Assembly (NCBI GenBank): GCA_947260045.1
Contig: CAMYOP010000158.1
Coordinates: 1-6,330, forward strand
Length of the DNA: 6,330 nucleotides
Origin: an uncultured Desulfobulbaceae bacterium
GTDB taxonomy: Bacteria > Desulfobacterota > Desulfobulbia > Desulfobulbales > Desulfobulbaceae
Reading direction: 5' to 3'
Part shown: positions 1-6,100 of the stretch, piece after piece
Numbering within the stretch: the first letter of the stretch is position 1
How the letters are laid out: each line of letters opens with the position of its first letter
Translations under genes and position numbers: made by a program
Notes under the pieces: generated by a model
The model's database searches: none
The model's input: the letters and a program-made list of their open reading frames with translations, nothing else
What the model was told of the DNA's origin: nothing

Positions 1-423
1 GCCCGCTGCTTATGGTCGGAATGGCTTGCCGTTCCTCAGTTATGCATCTACAGCGGCACTGCCCTCAAATATACACTTGATGTCATTTCCGGCTTGCATG
101 TTAATGAGAAGCGAATGCTTGAAAACCTGTACCTGCAAAAAAACATGATCACTTCTGAGTGGCTTCTTTTTCGTTTGAGTACAAGCCTTGGCAAGATGAG
201 AGCACTTGATACCTTACAGGACCTATCAAAGCAGTCAGCCGCAACAAACACTTCCTTAAAGGAACTGGTCATGGCTGACGAGGTCACAGGGGCTCTTATA
301 ACGGCTGAAGAACTTGACATGCTAGACACTCCTGAACAATATCTCGGCCACGCCATTCAACTCATCGATACTTCGTTACAAGATATTGAAACACAACGCC
401 AATCAGATCCTCAAAGGATATAA
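1..423 (+). CDS. Fumarase/adenylosuccinate lyase superfamily enzyme, C-terminal fragment (5' end outside window)
   Basis: The frame is open from base 1 to a TAA at 421-423, giving the last 140 residues of a protein that begins upstream. The visible start (ARCLWSEWLAVPQLC) resembles the helix that follows the conserved HERD motif in adenylosuccinate lyase and 3-carboxymuconate cycloisomerase relatives, and lines up with the R-x4-EW stretch of the next gene. The rest, with the GLHVNEKRMLENL helix, an ALDTLQDLSKQS helix and an LDTPEQYLGHA segment near the end, matches the C-terminal helical domain of this superfamily. Members form homotetramers that release fumarate, or a similar acid, from a succinyl-type substrate by beta-elimination. 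The catalytic loops lie upstream and cannot be checked. The gene ends two bases before the next lyase, so the two are probably cotranscribed. Family assignment is fairly secure; the substrate is unknown. Confidence 0.8.
   Translation, partial: ARCLWSEWLAVPQLCIYSGTALKYTLDVISGLHVNEKRMLENLYLQKNMITSEWLLFRLSTSLGKMRALDTLQDLSKQSAATNTSLKELVMADEVTGALITAEELDMLDTPEQYLGHAIQLIDTSLQDIETQRQSDPQRI
413..418 (+). promoter_or_regulatory. Ribosome binding site for the second lyase
   Basis: AAAGGA lies 7 bases before the ATG at 426, inside the last codons of the preceding gene. It supports that ATG as the start and translational coupling across the two-base gap. Confidence 0.6.
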
Positions 424-425
424 AG

Positions 426-1868
426 ATGGGCCCATGTACTATTAACAGTCATATTGTTGATTCAGACTTTTACAGCAACGGATATACCACCCCTGAAGCA
501 CGCAGTCTTTTTTGCGATAAACTCCGTTACCAACGCTGGATTGAAGTGGAAAAAGCTCTGGCCTCTGCCCAGGCAGAACTTGGCATTATTCCACAATGGG
601 CAGCTGACATAATCAATGATAAAGGACATCTAGAATATTTTGATCTTGACGCAATACGCGCATCCATCAAAGAAACCAACCACTCACTGATTCCCCTTCT
701 TGAAGCATGGCGTAAAGTATGTCCAGATAATGCAGGACAATTTATTCATTACGGTGCGACAACTCAGGATATTCAGGATACAGCCCAGGTACTGGAACTT
801 CGGGATGTTTTGGATATTGTTGAGCGTGATCTCCTGTTTATAATCAAGGAAGTTTCAAAACTGGCAAAGCGTTATGCAAACCTTGTGATGATTGGCCGAA
901 CCCATGCACAGTATGCGCTTCCCATGACGCTTGGCCTGAAGATGGCTGTCTTGCTTGATGAACTTTGGAGGAACTATGAGAGGCTTGAGCAAACCCGGGA
1001 GCGTGTTCTGGTCAGCCAACTCTTTGGTGGTGTTGGCACCATGGATGCCTTTGCAGATAAAGGTTTCGAACTTATTGAAAAATTCTCGGAGAAACTAGGT
1101 CTCCGGGCTCCACTTACAGCATGGCATGCATCAAGAGACAGATTTGCCGAATTTCTTTCAACCATGGCAATTATAGCCGGAACAAATGCCAAATTTGGTA
1201 ATGAAATCAGGGTGCTTTCCAGAAATGAAATCGGTGAAATGGAAGAACCCTTTCACATGGGAAAAATTGGTAGCAGTACCATGCCGCATAAACGTAATCC
1301 TGAGTTATGCGAACAGGTAATTGTTTTAGCCAAGCTCATAAAAGCACACGCTGGTCTTGGCTTTGAAGGCATTATTAATGATCACGAAAGAGATTACCGT
1401 TCGGTTCGAATGGAATGGGTCACATTGACAGACTCTTCTCATTTCCTTTGCGGCCAGCTTGCCATCATGAAATCCATTGTCCAAGATCTCATCGTATACG
1501 AACAAAAAATTCAAGAAAATGTTGAAAATGCGGCCACACTCATTTCAACAGAGGCCCTAATGTTTTTCCTTGGCGACATCATCGGAAAACAGACAGCACA
1601 TAGAATAGTTTATGAAACCTCTATGGAGGCTATTGAAACCAAGCAACCACTTATTGATCTTCTCATGAACCGGCCTGAAATTGCAGGCACCTTTAAACCT
1701 GAAGATCTCAAAAAGACCATTGATCCTGGAAACCATATCGGAATGTCTGTAGAATTGACCGACAGAACCATAGATCATGTGAACAAGGAGTTGCTGGGAA
1801 TTCAAGCCAGGGTAAAATCAGAAATCATTTGCCCTCTTGGAGGCAAGGAAGGTTGCAATGTCAAATGA
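426..1868 (+). CDS. Adenylosuccinate lyase/3-carboxymuconate cycloisomerase-like lyase
   Basis: This is a complete 480-residue cytoplasmic enzyme of the fumarase/aspartase superfamily. Three signature regions are visible: HYGATTQDIQDT (108-119), GRTHAQ with the likely acid histidine H160 (157-162), and GSSTMPHKRNP (282-292). The last contains the mobile-loop serine (S283 or S284) and the carboxylate-binding K289 and N291. HERD (320-323) followed by RSVRMEW, then a helical C-terminal domain, place it in the adenylosuccinate lyase/PcaB-like branch. Known members cleave succinyl adducts to fumarate or cyclise carboxymuconate; the substrate here is not determined. The GAT-T/S-QD motif is more like PcaB-type members than classical PurB, which usually has HTSSD there. 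The ATG at 426 has a good ribosome site and follows the upstream lyase by two bases; the E1-like gene overlaps its 3' end. It is probably a paralogue of the upstream lyase rather than a housekeeping PurB. Confidence 0.88.
   Translation: MGPCTINSHIVDSDFYSNGYTTPEARSLFCDKLRYQRWIEVEKALASAQAELGIIPQWAADIINDKGHLEYFDLDAIRASIKETNHSLIPLLEAWRKVCPDNAGQFIHYGATTQDIQDTAQVLELRDVLDIVERDLLFIIKEVSKLAKRYANLVMIGRTHAQYALPMTLGLKMAVLLDELWRNYERLEQTRERVLVSQLFGGVGTMDAFADKGFELIEKFSEKLGLRAPLTAWHASRDRFAEFLSTMAIIAGTNAKFGNEIRVLSRNEIGEMEEPFHMGKIGSSTMPHKRNPELCEQVIVLAKLIKAHAGLGFEGIINDHERDYRSVRMEWVTLTDSSHFLCGQLAIMKSIVQDLIVYEQKIQENVENAATLISTEALMFFLGDIIGKQTAHRIVYETSMEAIETKQPLIDLLMNRPEIAGTFKPEDLKKTIDPGNHIGMSVELTDRTIDHVNKELLGIQARVKSEIICPLGGKEGCNVK
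1845..1852 (+). promoter_or_regulatory. Ribosome binding site deciding the start of the E1-like gene
   Basis: AAGGAAGG sits 5 bases before the ATG at 1858. An in-frame TTG at 1837 would add seven residues but has no comparable purine-rich site at a suitable distance, so the ATG is preferred. Both starts overlap the end of the lyase gene. Confidence 0.6.
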
Positions 1869-2601
1869 AAAATCAGTTGCTACAGATCCAATGCGTTACC
1901 GCCGTCAAGTCATCCTGCCAGACTGGGATGAAGAGACACAGGAATTATTGACCAAGGCAACCGTTTTCGTTGCCGGGGTTGGTGGTCTTGGTTGTGGAGC
2001 TGCTTTAAATCTCACAGTTGCAGGTATCGGTACGCTTAAAATTTGTGACATGGATGTCGTGGATGTGACTAATTTGAATCGTCAATTTCTCCACAAAGAA
2101 AAAAATGTGGGTGATCTGAAAACCGATTCAGGATACGAAGAACTATCTGCCATCAATTCTGGTATCGATATCATACGGTATAATCAGGAAATCAATGAAG
2201 AGACGGTGGACGAAATGGTTGGCGATGCAGACATCGTCATTGATTGTTTTGATAATTTCCCTGGTCGTTACACCCTGAATAAATGTGCCATCAGAAAAGG
2301 CATCCCCATGGTACACGCAGGTATCTGGGGCATGGAAGGGAGATTAACATTCCTTCAATCTCCAGAAACACCTTGTCTTTCCTGCCTCTTTCCAAGCGCC
2401 CCTCCACGAGCTGAACTTCCGGTTCTAGGTGCAGTCGCCTGCTCAACAGGGGCCATGCAGGCAATTGAGGCCATTAAATACCTAACAGGTCGTGGAAAAA
2501 ACCTGAAAAACAGAATGATTATCATGGACATGTCCACCATGCGCTTTCAGGAACTCCACATTAAAAAAAATCCGAACTGCCCTCTTTGTAGCAAGCTGTA
2601 A
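1858..2601 (+). CDS. ThiF/MoeB/HesA-family E1-like adenylyltransferase
   Basis: The protein has 247 residues, the usual size for MoeB or ThiF. It opens with RYRRQVILP (13-21), the N-terminal segment that contributes an arginine to the partner subunit's ATP site in MoeB. The nucleotide-binding loop GVGGLG is at 40-45, preceded by a hydrophobic strand. D64-x-D66 followed by NLNRQF (72-77), K88, and the DCFDN motif with the probable catalytic D132 complete the adenylation site. Two CxxC pairs, C173/C176 and C241/C244, should bind structural zinc as in MoeB. Such enzymes adenylate the C-terminal glycine of a ThiS/MoaD-like carrier, preparing it for sulfur transfer or conjugation. No carrier, JAMM protease or rhodanese is visible nearby. 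C195 lies near the region that carries the sulfur-handling cysteine in some ThiF proteins, but this is only suggestive. It overlaps the lyase by 11 bp and ends with tandem TAA TAA. Family is sure; thiamine, molybdopterin or specialised role is not. Confidence 0.88.
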   Translation: MSNEKSVATDPMRYRRQVILPDWDEETQELLTKATVFVAGVGGLGCGAALNLTVAGIGTLKICDMDVVDVTNLNRQFLHKEKNVGDLKTDSGYEELSAINSGIDIIRYNQEINEETVDEMVGDADIVIDCFDNFPGRYTLNKCAIRKGIPMVHAGIWGMEGRLTFLQSPETPCLSCLFPSAPPRAELPVLGAVACSTGAMQAIEAIKYLTGRGKNLKNRMIIMDMSTMRFQELHIKKNPNCPLCSKL

Positions 2602-2609
2602 TAAATTGA

Positions 2610-2656
2610 GAGCAAAGGGTTTTCTAGGAATTAAAATACTAGAAGATCCTTTGTTC
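2610..2656 (+). terminator. Likely intrinsic terminator of the lyase-lyase-E1 operon
   Basis: Arms 2610-2627 and 2639-2656 pair over 18 positions with three G-U wobbles and no mismatch, around an 11-base AT-rich loop (2628-2638). The hairpin begins 8 bases after the stop codon of the E1-like gene. The downstream stretch to about 2676 is T-rich but lacks a clean T-tract, so termination efficiency is uncertain. An mRNA-stabilising hairpin is the alternative. Confidence 0.6.
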
Positions 2657-2989
2657 ACAGTTATTCATTTTAGTTCTCGTTTCATTGCTCTCTAAATATC
2701 ATATTTTTTCCCATTCCTGATTATCACACATCTAATTATATTAAAAATACCATCAAACAATACATTCAAACTCTTTTCTTTTAATATCAAACAGTTACAC
2801 CAGGTAAAAATTTCTATCTCTCAACTTTCAAATAAATCGCTGGTAAATTATTTGGTTACTGATTTCCAAAAATATTTTTTTTCACTATTATCAGCCAAAA
2901 ATACAAAGTTTTCCTTCCCTTAAGGATGTCATTTTTATAAAAGGTATATTGTACTTTTCTTTCAGACACTGAAAATAATACGTTTTGTT

Positions 2990-3018
2990 TTGAAGTCTCC
3001 AGCTAATACCTTTAAGAT
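2990..3018 (+). promoter_or_regulatory. Candidate sigma70-type promoter for the TPR-like repeat gene
   Basis: TTGAAG (2990-2995) and TAAGAT (3013-3018) are separated by 17 bases; each matches four of six consensus positions. Transcription would start about 40 bases before the ATG at 3068. In DNA this AT-rich, such matches arise often by chance. Confidence 0.3.
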
Positions 3019-3039
3019 ATTTTCTTGGAGCTCGTTCTA

Positions 3040-3053
3040 AACAAGACCTTGTT
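3040..3053. promoter_or_regulatory. 14-bp palindrome just upstream of the repeat-protein start
   Basis: AACAAG-AC-CTTGTT is a perfect 6-bp inverted repeat with a two-base spacer, ending 14 bases before the ATG. It would lie in the 5' leader if the promoter at 2990-3018 is right. It could be an operator or a small leader hairpin; no regulator family can be named. Confidence 0.25.
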
Positions 3054-3067
3054 GCTATACCGAAAAT

Positions 3068-3139
3068 ATGAAATATAAACATTTCTTCCTGACACCACTT
3101 ATTCTCCTCTGGCTAGTCTTTCCTAACCAAGCCGCGGCT
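3068..3139 (+). other. Signal peptide of the repeat protein
   Basis: Residues 1-24 have a basic start (KYKH), a hydrophobic core at F6-F18, a proline at 19 and a C-region NQAAA that gives an A-x-A cleavage site after A24. Cleavage leaves LDC at the mature end. A lipobox is not present: the residue before C27 is Asp, so export by signal peptidase I is favoured over lipoprotein processing. Confidence 0.8.
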
Positions 3140-6100
3140 TTAGATTGTGTTGAAGCCCGAAAAATCCTGAACGAAGCATTTTTACAGTGGGATAATCCGG
3201 AAAAGGAAACAGCTCTTTACAAAAAGGCTCTGGAACTCTGCCCGAGCATCTTATCTGCAGACCCGGAAAGGGGAGAACAAAAAAAGCTTCAAGAAACCGT
3301 TGTCCCTGTTGAAACTCCTAAAAAAACGGCTACTCCAGTAAAGTCATCTCAAAAAACGACTACAATCAAAAAAAAGAAAGCAGAAAAGATTTCCATCGAC
3401 GAATCACAAAAAGAAAAAAATAGCCCAAAAGTACCTGATTTAACAAGAAAAACAATAGTTCTAAAAACAGAAGAAAAAAAATTACATCAAGAAAAATCTG
3501 AACCCGTAATACTCTTACAAGCTACATCAAGAAAGAAAAAAATACCCTCTTCAACAAGTGAGCCAGATTGTGTTGAAGGTCGCACCTGGTTAAACAAGGG
3601 CTTGATGACAAGGGACGACTCTGATCAGGAAATTGAGTATTATCAAAAAGCAATTTCCATGTGTCCTGAATTCAACTCCATCTATAATAGAATTGGTGAT
3701 ATTTATCAGAGTAGAGGCCTCCATGACCTTGCTGAAGAAGCATATTCAATGGCAACAGATGAAGATCCGGTATCTCTCATTTCACTTCCTGAGCGTAACC
3801 AAGAAGAAGCAACACAGCCCAAAACACCACCAGACCCGGTTACAGCAAAAGAATCCGCTGTCGTAACTTTAGCGCCTGAACAACGACCTGTTCTTGCCAA
3901 AAAAGAGGCAGCTAAAGTTGCTCCCTCCAAACCTATTCCTCAAGTGAGTATCACTGACTGCAAACAGGCCAGGACCTGGGTAAATAAAGGTTTAATGAAT
4001 CGAGATGATTCTGACCAGGAAATTTCTTACTATAAAAAGGCCATTAGCCTGTGTCCTGACTTTATCTCCCTCTACAACAGAATCGGTGAAATTTATAAGA
4101 AAAGAGGAGACCAGGAACAGGCCGATCTCGCTTTTGCCCTGGCTGATCCCGAAAAAGCGACCCTAAAAAAAAAAGAGGAGAGCTCAAAAAAAGAGCCGCT
4201 CGTAGCGACAAAGCCACCAAAAACTAAAAAACCAGCAAATCCAAAAACCACCTCAAAAAAACAAAGCAACACAGTCCCGCCTGTACCTCTTGGTCAGGAA
4301 AACACCAATTGTCATGAGGCAAATGAATTACTCCAACGTGGTCTTAGCAATACCGAAAGCCCTGAACAAGAAATTGCTTATTATCAAAAAGCTGTAAATC
4401 TTTGTCCCGATCTTATAGATGCCTATAAAGAACTTGGTGAACTCTATAAAGAACAGGGCGATTACTCTCTTGCCCTGGAGGCCTTTACCCAGGTGAAAAA
4501 AAGGGCCCCCATAGCCGCCCAGAACATACCTGTCTCTGAACTTGAGAAAGATCCACCCCCTGAAGTTTTACCTGAACTCCAAGTTACAGAAAAACCAATT
4601 GATTTTTCAGCTATAACTGGCAATGATCCCGTCGTCAAAAGATGTATTGAAGCTCGGCAGTGGTTTAATAAGGCGCTGATAAACCGCTATGGTGCTGCAG
4701 ATGAGCTTTCCTATCATCAAAAAGCCATAGAGCTCTGCCCTCAGTTTACTGAGGCCTATTTTAGAATTGGTGAAATCTATCAAAAACAAGGAAACATTGC
4801 CCAGGCAAATAACGCCTTTGCTCTGGCCAAAAACAAAAAAAGTTTCTCCAGAAAAAAGATAATCACACGTTCCACTCTTTCTGCAATAGCTGACAACAAA
4901 GCTGAAAGCCTCAGTTCAAAAGAGTGTGTTGAAGCGCAAAACTTACTCGATAAAGGTTTTACCAGTGACAGCTCCCCTGAACTTGAAGTTTCATACTATA
5001 AAAAAGCTGCAGACCTTTGCCCTGAGCTGCTCATTGCTCATAAAAAACTTGGCGAGATGATACAGAGACAAAAGGACTTTGAACTTGCAGAGATAGCTGC
5101 CAAGGTCGAAGATTCTAAAGCCGCAAAAAAACTTTGGGAGGAGCACGAGCGACTGATTGCCACTGATGATTGTCAGGAGGCCCAAATACTGCTCGATAAA
5201 GGCCTTCAATTAGGTGATGATTCTGACGCTGAAGTTAAATATTATCATCAAGCCGCTGAATTATGTCCCGATCTTATTTTTGCATTTACCCGAATGGGAG
5301 AATATTATTCGAAAAATGGACAAAAGGATTTAGCCAATAAAGCATTTCAAAGGGCTGAAGAGGTTGGAACAAAAATTATTCCACAAAAACAAACCGACGT
5401 TCAGCCTGAAGCTCCCCAAAAAAAACAATCTGAATTAAAGCCCAAAAAGAAAGAAACAAGTACAAGCATAAAAAAAAATGATCAAGTACTGTTCAGCTCC
5501 TCATCAAAGAAAAGCCTGAATATCCTCTCACCACCTCAAGACCCATCCTTTGAAATTTTCTCTACAAACAACCCTCAATTTTCAGAAAATAGAGAAAAAG
5601 ATTATCTAAAACAAGATGGTCCAAAAGAGGTTCAAGGTGAACAAGAGTCTCTATGGGAAAAAACAATCCTAGGTGAAAAAAGAGAGGTGATAGACAGTCC
5701 GCCACAAGCTACAGGCAATATTCCGTCAACTGCTGCACCCTCCACAATAATTCAACCTGATGATGAAACAATCGGAAAACAAGCAGCTCCAGAAAGCACT
5801 GATGATCCTTGCGGGCTTGCACTTGATTATATAAATGATGGCCTCAGGCAAGCTGTCGGCTCGCCGAGCACACAACTCTATTTCACACAAGCCGTTGACC
5901 TTTGCCCTGACCTGGCAAACTCATTTAAAATCATTCAAGAAATTCATTTTCAATATCTTGAACAAGAAGAAGCGAAAAATCTACTTGAAGTAACCTCTGA
6001 TACGATTACCCAACCCCTTAACAGTTTAAAAAATTTTTTCACAGGGAACAAGGTTACAGATGAATGCTTAAGTGCTGAAAAACTCTTTAAAGAAAATCTT

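Larger units (their letters stand above)
2602..3067. other. AT-rich intergenic region, no gene seen
   Basis: About 466 bases separate the E1-like gene from the repeat-protein gene. Frames on both strands are short and resemble no family I recognise. Apart from the hairpin at its left end and promoter-like elements near its right end, it holds AT-rich DNA, including a 12-base self-complementary run AAAAATATTTTT at 2868-2879 and a run of eight T at 2875-2882. No tRNA, CRISPR or IS end is visible. A small RNA cannot be excluded by eye. Confidence 0.6.

Noticed and set aside
94..423. A separate small gene starting at TTG 94
   Set aside because: The same frame is open back to base 1 and the residues before the TTG match the lyase C-terminal domain, so this is the tail of a longer protein.
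1837..1857. A TTG start giving the E1-like protein seven more residues
   Set aside because: The ATG at 1858 has a good ribosome site and gives the family's usual N-terminal length.
2608..2692. An alternative pairing of GAGAGCAA (2608-2615) with TTGCTCTC (2685-2692)
   Set aside because: Only eight pairs enclosing a 69-base loop, and it competes with the much stronger 18-pair hairpin.
2851..2882. A TTTGG/CCAAA hairpin followed by eight T as a second terminator
   Set aside because: The stem has only five pairs with a ten-base loop and lies almost 200 bases after the stronger hairpin; common by chance in such DNA.
2891..3082. A 63-residue minus-strand frame
   Set aside because: It overlaps the start of the repeat gene and lies mostly in AT-rich intergenic DNA. 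It resembles no known family and no ribosome site stood out.
3131..3148. A lipoprotein signal at C27 of the repeat protein
   Set aside because: The residues before the cysteine are Ala-Leu-Asp; Asp directly before the cysteine does not fit a lipobox, and C27 is the first member of a cysteine pair.
3633..3866. A plus-strand frame of 77 codons inside the repeat gene
   Set aside because: It is out of frame with the continuous repeat-encoding frame, in which every module and cysteine pair lies; a shadow.
3706..3930. A minus-strand frame inside the repeat gene, and similar ones at 4607-4789 and 4991-5209
   Set aside because: They run antiparallel to well-supported coding sequence and have no recognisable domain.
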